A stretch of 64,000 nt of DNA, taken from positions 62,001 through 126,000 of the forward strand of contig NGZR01000003.1 of assembly GCA_002197995.1 (NCBI GenBank), written 5' to 3'. The position numbers were made by a program, and so were the translations under genes. Origin of the DNA: Gaeumannomyces sp. JS-464. Taxonomy: Eukaryota; Ascomycota; Sordariomycetes; Magnaporthales; Magnaporthaceae. Shown one piece after another: positions 22,032 through 33,078 of the stretch (within the stretch, counting starts at the first letter, position 1; the number at the start of each line of letters is the position of its first letter). The notes beneath the pieces are model-generated. The model did no database searches. It was not told where the DNA came from and worked only from the letters and a program-made list of their open reading frames with translations.

Positions 22032-23190
22032 ATGGTCAAGCTCTTCCTCATCTCGGCCGCGCTGGCCATAGCCGGGCACGCCCAAGCCCAGTGCGGCGCC
22101 GGCTCGCCCCATGCCCGCGTGACGGGCTCAGGCAACTCCTTCACAGCCACGCGCGGCTCCAGCACCGTGTACCAGGGCGGCGACTACCGCGCGGCGATTC
22201 AGGCCGCCCTCGACTCCGTCTCCAGCGGCCAGCGCGTGGCCGTCATGGCCTCGGGCTCCATCGGCGCCAACACCATCAGCATCAGCAGCGGCAAGATCTT
22301 TGAGGGCTGCGGCACCATCAACGTCGGCTGGCGGACGGGCCGGGGCGCCATCGAGTCGACCAACACGCAGGGCGTGCAGATCACGTACCTGACCATGACG
22401 GGCAACCCGTACTTTGGCCTGCGCTTCTTCGGGACGCGCGACCTGACGCTCGGCGCCATCACCATGAACCTGAGCGGCGGGCTGGGCATCCGCTTCGACC
22501 GCGACGCTGCGCCCAACTACAACGTGAAAATGGGCGTCATCTCGGTTACCGGGGCGGGAGCCACGCCGTCGAGACGTGGAACATTGACGGCCTGACCATC
22601 GACCGAGTCATTGCCCGCAACGTCGGCGAGTCCGGGCTGCTGTTGCAAAAGACGACCAACGCGCGCGTCGGGCTTGTCGATGGAAACAATGTCGGCGCGG
22701 GGACGGGCTACGCGACGTTGCGCTTTGCCAACAACAACGGCCAGAACCCGAACGGTAACTGTATGTTTCCGCCTCCTCCCTCCGCTGCTCTGTTCTGCTC
22801 TCCTCTGCCCCCCGATCTGCTGTCCTTCTCTGCTGACTCTCCCTCCCAGACAACACAAACGTCTACGTCGACCGCGTCGTCTCGCGCGGCGGCGGGCGCG
22901 GCATCTTTTGCGTGTCGCAGTCGGGCGCCGCCGTCATCACGAGCGTCGATCTGGCTAGCAACGGCAACAACGCCATCCTGATCGAGAACTGCTACAACCT
23001 CTCGATCCGCGGTGGCGTCGTCAACGGCGGCGGCGAGGTGCGACTGGCCGCGAGGTCCGAGTTCCCCAACAACCGCGACATCTGGGTCACCCTGACGGTC
23101 AACAACACGCCCGTGCGCGAGTCGCCCTGCGGCCAGAACATCAACTGGACCCTGTCTGGGAACGGGGCGCGGAACATTTGCCGCCGCTGA
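22032..23190 (+). pseudogene. Secreted right-handed parallel beta-helix protein (pectin-lyase fold), one frameshift
   Basis: The signal peptide is MVKLFLISAALAIAGHAQA. The mature protein has the repeated short coils of a right-handed beta-helix (GSIGANTISISSGKIFEGCG, NTQGVQITYLTMTGNP, NNAILIENCYNLSIRGGVVN). Such proteins are GH28-like hydrolases or pectate-lyase-like enzymes; I cannot fix the activity from the visible residues. The intron is 22761-22849 (GTATGT...CCCAG), restoring the frame N-G-N-Y-N-T-N-V-Y-V. Near 22556-22558 one G is missing from a G run; putting it back joins VTGAG to SHAVETWNIDGL, so the gene is complete apart from one base. It ends with TGA at 23188-23190. Confidence 0.82.
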
Positions 23191-23334
23191 GGTGCTGTGG
23201 CTTTGTGGTAGTGCTGGTGGTGGGTTTGGGAGCCTTACTTGTGGCCCTGCTTTCGTACATAAAACTAGTATTTCGTTCTGGCTACCGCCGTTGTATATAC
23301 GTCTCTTAGAGCACACACAGCCTTTGAGCAAAAA

Positions 23335-24975
23335 TCAAGTTTGTCCCGCCCTCTCCCTCAACCTCTCCTCCAGCTGCTCCCGCGGCGTAGGCAAGTTGAC
23401 AGTCGGGAACCGCCCGTCCCTCACCCACGGCAAAAAGTCGCCCCCCTCAACGAGCCACCTCAGCACCGCGCGCTCCATCTCCACCACTCTTTCTGCGTGC
23501 TCCGGCTCTGCCGCCAGGTTGTGCAGCTCGTGCGGGTCGTCCTCCCTGCTGTACAGCTCCGCCGGCTCGTACAGCCGATACACGTACGTCCACTTCTCGT
23601 CGCGCATCGAGATGGCCTTGCCCGCCAGCGTCACGTCGTCGTGCTGCAGCTTCCCTTTGAGGTCGTACGGGAACCCGCCCGCCTCGACCAGCGGCTCCTC
23701 AGACTCCAAGAACCCGCCCTCGGAAAACGCATACTGTTTATGCGCCGTCTCGTCCCCGACCAGCACGGGTACCCACGACTTGCCATTATGCGGAAAGTGC
23801 TCGCCGATCCCCGACAGCTCCAGCGCCGTCGGCACCAGGTCCACCATCTCCGTCATGGCCGCCACCGTCTTGCCCTCGGGCAGGCCGGCGCCGCCCACCA
23901 GCAGCGGCTCGCGCACCAGCGTCTCCGACAGCCCGCTGGGCCACTTCTCGATCAGGCCGTGGTCGCCCAGGTACTCGCCGTGGTCCGTGAAGAACATGGT
24001 GACCGTGTCCTTCCAGATGTCCAACTCGTCCAGCTTGGCCACCACCCTCCCAAACTGCTCGTCGAGCCGCGAGATCATGCCGTAGTACGTCGCCCGCACC
24101 TCGCGCCACATGTCGGCCGTCGCGCGGCCCGTGCCGTACGCCTCCCTGATGGCGGCCATGTACCTCGGCTCGTAGCCCGTCTTTTCCGCCAAATCCTGCC
24201 CGGCCGCGTCGCCGACCCTGTCCCGGTCGTACATGGAGAACCACGGCTCCTCGACGGTGAAGGGGCAGTGCGGGTACAGCAGCGGCATGAACAGCACCCA
24301 CGGCTTGTCGGCCGGCGGGCACTCGAGCCACGCGAGCGCCGACCGCACCAGCGCGTCGTCGTAGTCGCGCGCGCGGTCCGCACCCCTCTCGCCGCGGTAG
24401 AATAGCCGCGCCCAGATGTCGTCCTTGTCGGCGTCCCCGCTGACCCCGCCCTTCTTGACCGGCGCGCGCGCGTTGGGCCCGCCCTGGAACCCGGGCGGCA
24501 CAAAGTCGGGCGCCTCCAGGAACCCGTACTCGTCCAGGCTCAGCTCCGTCACGCCGGGCGCGAAGGTGTCGCCGCGCGGGGCCAGGCACGCAATGTGGTA
24601 CCCGCCCTCCTCCTTCAGGCTCCGGAACAGGTTCGGCTCCCACGGCTTGATGAGGTTGTCGAGGCTGCGGTGCCCGGCCACGTGCGGGTAGTGGCCCGTG
24701 AACATGCTGACGCGCGACTGCGAGCACACCGACGCCTGCGTGTAGCAGTTTGTGAAGAGCGTCGCCCGCGCCCGAAAGGCGTTGATGTGCGGCGTCCGCA
24801 CCCGGTCGACGCCTGGGTCGGGGCGAGCCGTCGCGGTGCACCCGAGCGAGTCGTACCGCAGCTGGTCCGGCATAAAGATGACGTAGTTGGGCCGGCGCCC
24901 GCCGTTCTTGGAGTCGACGCCAAGAGGGAACGGCTTGGGCGGGAGCCGGTGAGGGGGAGGCGGAGGCGGAGGCAT
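23335..24975 (-). CDS. Type I sulfatase (arylsulfatase-like), cytosolic
   Basis: A single open frame of 546 residues. PNYVIFMPDQLRYDSLGC at the N-terminus holds the first metal-binding Asp of sulfatases. The active-site block is ASVCSQSRVSMFTGHYPH: the Cys would become formylglycine, but the usual Pro/Ala at +2 is Gln. FFTDHGEYLGDHGLIEKWPS carries the second metal-binding Asp-His pair, and the EPLLVGGAGLPEGKTV and LVPTALELSGI blocks are typical. There is no signal peptide (the N-terminus is Pro-rich), so it probably acts inside the cell on organic sulfate esters. It converges tail-to-tail with the beta-helix gene at a 144-bp gap. No intron is visible and there are no lesions. Confidence 0.88.
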   Translation of the reverse strand: MPPPPPPPHRLPPKPFPLGVDSKNGGRRPNYVIFMPDQLRYDSLGCTATARPDPGVDRVRTPHINAFRARATLFTNCYTQASVCSQSRVSMFTGHYPHVAGHRSLDNLIKPWEPNLFRSLKEEGGYHIACLAPRGDTFAPGVTELSLDEYGFLEAPDFVPPGFQGGPNARAPVKKGGVSGDADKDDIWARLFYRGERGADRARDYDDALVRSALAWLECPPADKPWVLFMPLLYPHCPFTVEEPWFSMYDRDRVGDAAGQDLAEKTGYEPRYMAAIREAYGTGRATADMWREVRATYYGMISRLDEQFGRVVAKLDELDIWKDTVTMFFTDHGEYLGDHGLIEKWPSGLSETLVREPLLVGGAGLPEGKTVAAMTEMVDLVPTALELSGIGEHFPHNGKSWVPVLVGDETAHKQYAFSEGGFLESEEPLVEAGGFPYDLKGKLQHDDVTLAGKAISMRDEKWTYVYRLYEPAELYSREDDPHELHNLAAEPEHAERVVEMERAVLRWLVEGGDFLPWVRDGRFPTVNLPTPREQLEERLRERAGQT

Positions 24976-25519
24976 CTTGGGTGGGAGTGCTGAAGACTTG
25001 GCTGGCGCTGGTGTGTTCCCTAGTGATGAAGATGACAGGAGTTGGGTTTCTTTTTTTTCTTCCTCTCCTTTTCTTTCCCCTCAACCCCCGCGACTCGCCT
25101 CGAACACAGCTCGGGGAGCAACGTCACACTTATAGCCGCATTGCTCGTCGGACCCCACCTGGCAGTGACCGAGGCCCCTCATTGCCTCGTGGCTACCTCC
25201 CCGAGCATGCGCCAGATCCGGGGAAGAGCGGGGAAGTTCCTTTCTTTTCGATCGCATCGCTGCACGGCGGGCAGGCTGATAGCAGTATGCTAAATATCCG
25301 CGTCCATCAAGGCCCGGCGATTGCGCTCCCGTGATGGAAAGCCGACAGTCTTACAGCGTGCTGCCCACTGCCAAGATCTGCAATCCCTCCCCGCCCCTCC
25401 ACAGCACCACAGCAGCCGGAAAAAGGGGGTCTGCGAGTCGCGCAGTCAGCGTCGCAACCTTTGCTCGAAAGCATATGACAGCCACTGCAGCCACCTCCGA
25501 ACAACACAGAGCAATCCAG
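24976..25519. other. Intergenic region, promoter side of the sulfatase gene
   Basis: CT-rich leader sequence on the minus-strand side of the sulfatase (poly-T/C at 25040-25080), then no coding or repeat signal. Confidence 0.5.
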
Positions 25520-25593
25520 CTCGCTTAGCTCAGTTGGTTAGAGCGTCGTACTAATAATGCGAAGGTCGCCAGTTCGACCCTGGTAGTGAGCAG
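25520..25593 (+). tRNA. tRNA-Ile(AAT)
   Basis: Acceptor GCTCGCT pairs with AGTGAGC. The D-arm is AGCTCAGTTGGTTAGAGC, the anticodon loop is CTAATAA with AAT at 25554-25556, the T-arm is GCCAG-TTCGACC-CTGGT, and the discriminator is A. It has no intron. Confidence 0.92.
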
Positions 25594-26357
25594 CATTATG
25601 AGGTCTCCAGCAGCCTGGTTCAAGCTCCGGCATCAAAGACATTTTTGCCCATTGGCTTTTTGCCCTTATGCTCGCCGCCCGCAGGTTTGTATATATTTCT
25701 TTCTTTGGTTTTATTTTGTCTTTCTTTTTCTGCTTGTTCATGCGTTCGTGCCTTTTTTCCTATCTGCGATAAACCGCCCCATCCTGCTTATCAGTTTCGA
25801 TGCCCATCCGGGCCGGCAGTTTCCCCATTCCATCATTTCATGTTTAGTTTATTTTTATTATACGGAATTGCGTCTCTCCACCACCGCCGTCCGAGCGACG
25901 AGCGCGCGTGTCATGTCTTCGCCCCAGCGGACGAATTGCGAGCCCCAAGCCAACGGGGCTGCCACCGCAACGCGCCGCCACGTGGGCTTCGCGTAGCGCT
26001 AAGATGATACCAGGATCTGGCAGAGTCAAGCGACGTCCATGCGCCCCCCGCAAGAGTTTGCCGATGCTACGCCCGGACCAGGAACGCCCCGGGGCGACGC
26101 ACCTCCTGCAGCGATCGGCCGACTCGCCGAGACGCGTTGGGTCTCGACGACGTGCTGGCGCTCAGAGGCGGGTGCCCTGGTGGATATGGCGGAGCGGGGA
26201 GCTGAGCTGTGGATTCAATGTTTACGATTGCCTCGTTGCGCGGAACCGGGAGACATAAGGGCTGGCAAGTCCGCCCACGGTTGACAACGGCCATGGCCGC
26301 GTGAGGATAGGATCTGCAGCTCTGGATGCTGTTGCTGCTGCTGCTGCTGCTACTGTC
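25594..26357. other. Intergenic region upstream of the CFEM receptor-like gene
   Basis: A T-rich stretch (25690-25760) follows the tRNA, as expected for Pol III termination and flanking sequence. No frame here has coding character. Confidence 0.45.
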
Positions 26358-28086
26358 ATGGCTTCGGCACAAACCACCGCCGAGGACCAGGCTGTCGTCG
26401 CGCAGCTGCTCAGGACGCTGCCCGCGTGCATTGTAAGTGTCAAACCGTCATCCTCCTCTGGCCGAGTCCCTGCTTACCCCTGCCTGTCAACAGCTCCCGT
26501 GCAGCGCTACCTACCCGCCCGACTGTCCGCCAACAACAAAAAATTGCCTATGTCGCCCGTTCCAAGGAGCGACGCTAGATTGCGTGTTCCAGTCGTGCAA
26601 AGGATGGGACGTTATATGTACGAAAGGCCCTCCTCCGGTGCTGGTCGGCCGTCAGCGAGCTGGTCTGCTGACAGAAGGGGGAAAAAAAAAAACAGTGGCA
26701 AAACGAGCAACGAGCGTCGCGTGCGGCGAACCCTTCCCCGAAGACGGCCGCACCCTTAGAAGGCTCTCGTGGGCCTGCATCGGCGTGGCCACGTTTGCCG
26801 TTCTCCTGCGCGTCGCAGGCCGCCTCGCCACGGCCGGGCGGACAGGCGACCGGCCGCGCACGAGCCGCGGGCTGGCGGGCCTGTGGTGGGACGACGCGCT
26901 GCTGCTGGCGACGTACGCGCTCATGGTGGTCGTCATGGCCATGTCCGAGGTCGCGCTGCGGCACGGCTTCGGCGACGGGCCCTGGGTGTCGGCGCCCGAG
27001 GACCTGCACCTGCAGGGCCTGCTCGTCTTCATCGGCGAGCCCGTCTACTTTGTGGCCGCCGCCGCCCTCAAGGCGTCGTTCCTGCTCTTCTTCGCCCGTA
27101 TCTTCGCCGTCGGCAGCAGCACGCACCAGCGCTGGGGGCTGCCGTTCGGCGGCCTCCGCGACCTCTGGGCCCTGACTGGGGTCCTGCGCTGGGCCCACTT
27201 CGCCAATGTCGTCGTCGCCGTCACCTTTGTGGCCGTCATCTTCTTCCAGTGCCAGCCACTGTCGTACTTTTGGATGGGCTGGGACGGCATCCACCAGGGC
27301 ACCTGCATCAACCGAAAGGCCGTGCCGCTGGTCCACGCCGTCCTCGGCATCGTGCTCGACCTGTGGATCCTGATGATCCCGTTGTGCATGCTGCCGTCGC
27401 TGCGCGTGTCCTTCTGGACCAAGATGGGCATCGCCAGCATGTTTTGCGTCGGAACGCTGTAGGTTTGAAGCATCCCAAACACACCCGCGCCCGGCTCCGA
27501 GGGAAGCGTCACTAACCACCAGCCCGCTTGCAGCGCCACCATCGTCAGCTGCCTTCGCATCCCCGCGGTCAGCAAGGATATCGACAGCAGCTACTCGCTG
27601 ACCTGGAACCAGACCGAGGTCCTGCAGTGGACCATGATCGAGATGACGACGGGCATCGTGTGCGCCTGCATGCCCGGGCACGGCGCGCTCTTCTCGAGGC
27701 TGTCCCGGCGGGCCCGGACGCTCCTGGGGATCGGCGCCGGCACCGGGAACCGCTCCGGCATGAGCCGGTCTAAGAGCGGCGTCGGGGGCGCCCGCGCGGC
27801 GTCGGTGTACCTGTCGGGCAACCACTCGTCGGCTGCTGCTGCGCGCGGCGACATCGTGGCCAAGACGGACGTCGAGGTGCGCCAGACCGGCGTCGGCGAG
27901 CAGGCCGAGCCGTGGGGCTCGACCGTCGAGCTGCGGAGCCTCGCGGATAAGTCCGACGAGGGTGGCGATAGCCTGCGGGGGGCCCAGGCGGTGGAAACAA
28001 AGATCTGGGCGGGGTCTCGGGGGAGGACGGCGTCACAGCTAGATAAGTCTCGCGCTCGGGCGCCGTCACAACCAGACAAGACGTAA
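26358..28086 (+). CDS. CFEM-domain seven-helix receptor-like membrane protein (Pth11 type)
   Basis: Exons 26358-26432, 26494-26617, 26696-27458 and 27534-28086. The extracellular N-terminus is a Cys-rich CFEM-like module (PACI-LPCSATYPPDC...NCLC...LDCVFQSC). Seven hydrophobic helices follow (from LSWACIGVATFAVLLRVAG), with the WWDDALL motif, the WMGWDGIHQGTCIN loop, and CLRIPAVSK after the last intron. A long hydrophilic Ser/Arg-rich cytosolic tail ends at TAA 28084-28086. Pth11-type proteins sense surface or host cues in some plant pathogens; the ligand here is unknown. The second intron is 78 nt and stays open when read through, so retention would add 26 residues. No ATG in this frame gives a signal peptide: the Ala-rich segment before 26358 lacks a start, and the ATG at 26326 is in another frame across a CTG repeat. 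The 5' end is uncertain. Confidence 0.82.
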
Positions 28087-29367
28087 CTGGTTTTGGCTAG
28101 GGAAGCTGGACCGCGGCCTTGCCGTCTCTAAATTAATCGTGTAGTATATAGTAATACTGTTCGTTGGGATAAACCTCGCTGTGCTGTGCCTTGCTGCCAT
28201 TGATTCCTCGAGTCATTCAGCCTACCGTTTTTGCTCCCATCATGGCGTCGCTGCGACGACTCGCCTTAGCGCAGGGCCCCAAAGGGCCGTGCTCGGCCTA
28301 CCCGGCCTGTCCCCCGCCCTGGAAAATACCGACTCCTCCCCGGCGAGCGGCCCTCCCTCTCCGCGATCGAGGCTCCGCTTCTGTGAACTCGCGGCCTCGT
28401 GCACTGATAGTTTGGCCGTGGAGCCAGCTTACATTGAACGGAGCAGGGTCATGCAGCCGGTCAGGCACCATATCGCGGTTACCTGGTCCTTGTGAGTATA
28501 AAAGGCAGGGCAGTGGCAGCTTCGAAAGAACCAGCGGCTACCCAAGGGTTCCTTGTTGTTTGACGTTTGTGTCTCCACGGCCAAGTTATTAGGCGATCTT
28601 GTTATTGACAGCAACCCATTCATCCGCGGCTCCTTTGCATTGGTAGATAAAGCCGGGAGCGAGGCGACTTGTGATTCGATATTCTCCATCATGCGTTACA
28701 AATCCCCGTTCTCTTCACGCTCCGTCGAGCGCGGGAGTGGCTTCATATCCATACTGTAACGTGCCTATGTGAACTTCCTCATGTCATCTCCGCAACAGTG
28801 ATATCGGCCATTTTGGGGGTCGTACTGTGACCGGAAAGATTTTGCCAAACCCGCTCACCCGGCGTTATCCCATCTTGGGAACTTCGGTGGAGGCCAAACT
28901 CCTCCTTGGGCCCACGCGAGCGATTCATGGCTGCACTCAACCATCGCCAGGGTGTTTGATTGATCTTTCCGTTCCCCGTGGATCGTTTCTGCTCAGGGAA
29001 GTTCACCTCGGGGAAAAAAAGAAAAGAAAAAAAAAACATGGATTTTGGCGGAGCCGTTGGCGCCCAAGCAAGAAAACACATGCGGGTCTGGCAGCACTGC
29101 ACAGCCGCCATTTCCCCTGCATCACCCAGCAACCACGTTGAAAGCCCAAACGACAAACGTGGATTAACAAGCTGCTAGGCGAGACGAATAATCTATTATG
29201 TTTTCGGTGAAGCCATATCCTCGAATTAGTTTACATAGGTATCGTACATGACGACGGCCGTCGTTTTTGCGCTGCTGTAAAGTCGTGTCCGCGTGCTCCC
29301 ACAAATCGTAGGTTGACCCCTATTTCCACATCCTGGCAGCAAGTCATACCAGTAAGCTCGCCCTCGG
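28087..29367. other. Intergenic region between two convergent receptor-like genes
   Basis: This is 3' flanking sequence for both neighbours. GAGTATAAAAGGC at about 28495 resembles a TATA box but no convincing gene follows it. A purine tract (GGGGAAAAAAAGAAAAGAAA) sits at about 29010. Confidence 0.45.
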
Positions 29368-30847
29368 TCAGCGAGGGTTAAACTTGTAGTAGCTCGCGTT
29401 TGGCCCAGCAGCATCGCCGCCCCTTCCAGAATCTCTCTGGTTGGTGCTGCTCAGCTCAAACTGCGTCGTGATCACGATGCTCTCGGCCGAGCTGCCGTCC
29501 TTTTGGCCGCTCTGGCTCGGCATCCGGCCCAGCTCGATGCGGTTCAGGTCGTCGTTGGCCGACTTGTGCGTTTGCACGTCGTTCTCGGACCGGTCGTCGA
29601 GCCACGCAAACGGCCGGCCGTCGTCGCCGACCCGCCGCCCGCCGCCCTGGCCAAACGTCACGAGCGTGTTGTCGGTGCCGGCGTGCGAGGCCTTCTGGCC
29701 GCTGCGCTTGGGGCCCGCAGAGCCGAGCCCGTTGCTGCCCGTCGTGAGGGAAGCCCTTCCGTGTAGCACGAGGTTCATGATCGGCTTGAGAGACGGGAGG
29801 CAGCCTGTTGCAACGCAAAAGGAGAGGTTAGCTGGGTGCGTAATACAAGGAAAGGGGCAGGGTAATAACTGACAGCAGACGACAGCGATGTTGCCTTCAG
29901 CATTGGTCCAGATGATGGCGTCGGAAAAGTTCCACGTAATGTCGGGCGACAGGAGATCGACCCTCATAATGAAGCTGAAGCGGACCATGGAGATGATGGT
30001 GACGCTGTGGGCGAGACGCAAAGTTAGACGGGCTCCCTGGGGTAGATCACGGCGGCTGCAGGCTGGACTTACAAGGCACCTAGCAGGAAGATGGCGATGA
30101 TGGCAATCTTCTGGGACCTGCGCAGCTGGAGCTTCCACACATACGGCGCGGGCATGGCCACGATGAAGGCGTCTGTAACAATGGTGGGGACCGAGTTGCC
30201 GATAAAGAACTTGCCGCTGTCGACGCCGCACGTGAACTCGGACGGCGGCATGGGGTTGAACGGGTCGAATCGGTCCCAGGACGCGCGGACGGGGACGCAC
30301 GTGAAGATGGACACGAGGAAGATGGCGATGCCCCAGCACAGCACGACGGCGGCCATGATGAAGATGGGGATGTGGATGGTCGACTCGGCCTTGAAGAGGC
30401 GCCAGTAGAAGTATAGCGTCGACCACTTGACCGTGGCCATGGTGATGGTGTACGCGAGCTCCGACACCAGTAGCCCCTGAGCCCACACCTTGGCCGCGAT
30501 GGGCGGCGCCGCCCAGATGTGCAGTCCCGTGCCGTGCGGCACCATGTAGCCGATGGAGATCCAGACGTGGACGGTGCAGGCGATCTGCGGGGTGAGAAGA
30601 CGGTTAGTTGTACGCCAGGAGGCCGAGTAGGCAGGCTGATCAGAGACACTGGGGCTGGCACACGCACCAGAGTGACCGTGACGAGCCAGTCATCCGCGTA
30701 GAGCTTCGTTCCCTGGAGCCTCCGGGCGATGATGCGGAGGGTGACGGCGACAACAGCAAAGATCCACGTGGGCACCAGCGAGCCAAAGATCTCGGGCACT
30801 CTAGACTCGGTCAGGTCGAGGCCCGCGGGCGGAGGTGGGAGCGCCAT
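29368..30847 (-). CDS. Pth11-like seven-helix integral membrane protein without CFEM
   Basis: Four exons on the minus strand: 30847-30668, 30584-30073, 30004-29874 and 29804-29368, all with GT-AG introns (85, 68 and 69 nt). Domain order: short N-terminus, VPTWIFAVVAVTLRIIARR (TM1), LYADDWLVTVTL (the conserved ADD motif), IGYMVPHGTGLHIW loop, four more helices including MATVKWSTLYFYWRLF and IPIFIMAAVVLCWGIAIFLVSIF, FDPFNP...EFTCGVD loop, SVPTIVTDAFIVAMPAPYVW, then CLPSLKP closing the last helix and a Ser/Gly/Asp-rich tail. This is the fungal rhodopsin-like membrane domain shared with Pth11 proteins. It faces the CFEM gene 1.3 kb away. No lesions were seen. Confidence 0.85.
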
Positions 30848-33078
30848 CTTGGCTACCTAGGGTGAAAGGGAGTGTCCGGTTTCCGGACAATGGCTGGCGT
30901 CGCTTGTGAGATGGAAGACAGCGTCGAGCAGCAGAACAGTCTCGCGCGAGGGGGCTTGGCTTCCCATTTCTATAACCCAACCCTCGAAGGGCACTCGGCG
31001 GGGGCGTCCTCTCGCGATGGATGCCCCATATACTTGGCACAGATCAAGGAATGCCGCGCCTTGGAGGGATTACACTTGTTTGGGTTCTCTAGCAGGTTAC
31101 ATCGCCCCTGGCTATAGGTTCCGCCTCCTGAGTGCCGTCGGGAGGCAGGGTGGAGGAGATATTTTCTCAGTGCGTGCTTTTTGGTTGCCGGCATCGTTAC
31201 ATCGCCGCCCTTTGCCCGAGGAACTTTTCACCCTCCCCTCTTTCCTCGCTTCTCTTGTTTATCCTCGCCGACAACTGTTCCGCAGTGTCCCATCCCCAAG
31301 TCCTGCCCAGAAATCGAGAACTTCCCGGCTTCAAGCGCCATGTCGGCCACTGCCTGCCAAAGTCACCGACCATCGGGGATGACTGGGCCGCCTTGCCCTG
31401 GTCTCCCCAGTCACCAGATGCCCGGTACACCCTTCAAGGATCAGAATTGTTAGTGCGGTGGATCCTTCCGGGATCCTTCCTATTTAGGCCTCCGTATCTA
31501 GGGACATCTTTCCGCATAGAAAATTGCACCCAAATCGATGTACCTCTACCCGTTACCCCTTCCGCTTGAATCGCGCATGAAATCTAATAGAATTCCGCTG
31601 TTTGAGACCCCGGCCGGCCTTCGATTTGCACCGCGATACCTTCAATCGATTCCCTTTAACGCGGCAATCTGCACCGCACCGCGATACCTTCAATCAACCC
31701 CCCAACGCCGGCAATTTGCACCGCGATACCTCCAACCAATGCCCTCTCAAGTGCACGCTCTGCAGGCGCATGCTGTACCTTCTGATTTTCTAGAGCAGTT
31801 GGCCCGTTCCATGGTCAGGAGGCCGCAGTTAGTGAAAGCTAACGGAGGTGACCATATTGATTATTAGGAACGGTTAGCGGAGTTTAAATACATTGATTTG
31901 TACTACAAATTGTGCGGCAGTCGGTGTACCCCTACCTCACCGGTATCCCCTGGCCTAACCCCTGGCTCATACCCTGGTAGATCCACCGCGCTAACAATTC
32001 TGATCCTTGAAGGGTGTACAAAGTCAAGGCCCCGCCCAGCTGGGAGGTTTCGGTATGTACCGGAATCCTGCTTGGCTTGAATCATGAATCTGCTCCAGTT
32101 GGGTTGTTCAAGGGCTCAAGCATGGGTTTTCCTTCCACGGTGCCCCATCCCCTGAACAGGCCCCGTTTCCCGAGTAATTGATTGCTGGAAACTTGCCCTG
32201 CAGAATTTGCAAATGACCCGTCCGAACTCCACATCGTGGATATGGTCTACGTACGGGGTGTCCCGCCGGACGGTGCTTCGACGCCCGCCGGCAGTGGCCA
32301 GAGGATCGTGGACTGAGTCGTGTATTCCAGCATCTCGGGGGATGAAGCCTGCCTCACCTCTTATCTCCGCTTTCTCCGGTCCGTTGCTGTGATGAGCGGG
32401 TGTATAAAGGCCTGTGCATGCTGTCGTCCCGAGACATCGTATTCTCTCAAGTTGCCAGGAGAGCACCCATCCCCTGCTTGAAAAGGCACTGACGAAAATC
32501 TGGCAAACAACAGTTCCCGCGTGGAGCGGCCAAGATCCCCTTACTAGTGCGAACCGTGGAGCTGGGTGAATTCACTCATCGCCCCAAGTCCCGTCGGTAT
32601 AGAGCGTGGGCTGCGTGCTTCGGCATGCCCCTCAGGGTGGGCTGGTTCTGTGGGGCATAAAGAGGAAGGGGAGATGGCCTCCACGCTCCACGATTAGCGA
32701 TGGATTTGATATCCTCCTCTAATGTCTGCTCCCGCCCACATGCTGCTGGCCGACGGTAAAGGGGTAGGCCCGCCGAGGATGGCGCCGCAACTGGGGTGGC
32801 AGGTAGACATCCGGGTTCTTGAGTCGGTTTTATAATACACATATACCAGCCAGGCAGCCAGCACCACCCTCGCATGCGCATGCGTCTTGTCGATGCAACC
32901 AGGCCAACTCCTTCCACTCCTTTGCCAGAGCCACCCGGCGCCAAGTTTGAGCCAGACACGACCGTTACACGTCCAGGTCTCTCCTCTGCTCGTTTCACCC
33001 CCAAGCACTGTGTAACGTCCTGCTGCTACGCCGTACAAAACAGCCTGCTGTTCCGGCCGTCTCCGCAGTCCGTCCAAG
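30848..33078. other. Intergenic region with a degenerate tandem repeat
   Basis: There is no supported gene in 2.2 kb. It holds the promoter of the Pth11-like gene at the left, the repeat at 31620-31740, and the promoter of the hydrolase at the right. Confidence 0.5.
31620..31740. repeat. Three-copy tandem repeat of about 50-60 bp
   Basis: The core TTTGCACCGCGATACCTTCA occurs three times at about 31625, 31668 (with an inserted CACCG) and 31714, separated by diverged CAATC-rich sequence and GGCAA. Spacing is about 43-46 bp. It is non-coding. Confidence 0.7.

Noticed and set aside
23341..25084. Long open frames on the opposite strand and other frame of the sulfatase
   Set aside because: Arg/His/Val-rich shadows of the sulfatase reading frame.
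28488..28505. TATA box of a separate small gene between the two receptor-like genes
   Set aside because: The only following frame (28553-28759) is short and has no features of a protein.
31620..31740. CRISPR-like array
   Set aside because: Three imperfect repeats with similar linkers in a eukaryotic genome; a minisatellite fits.
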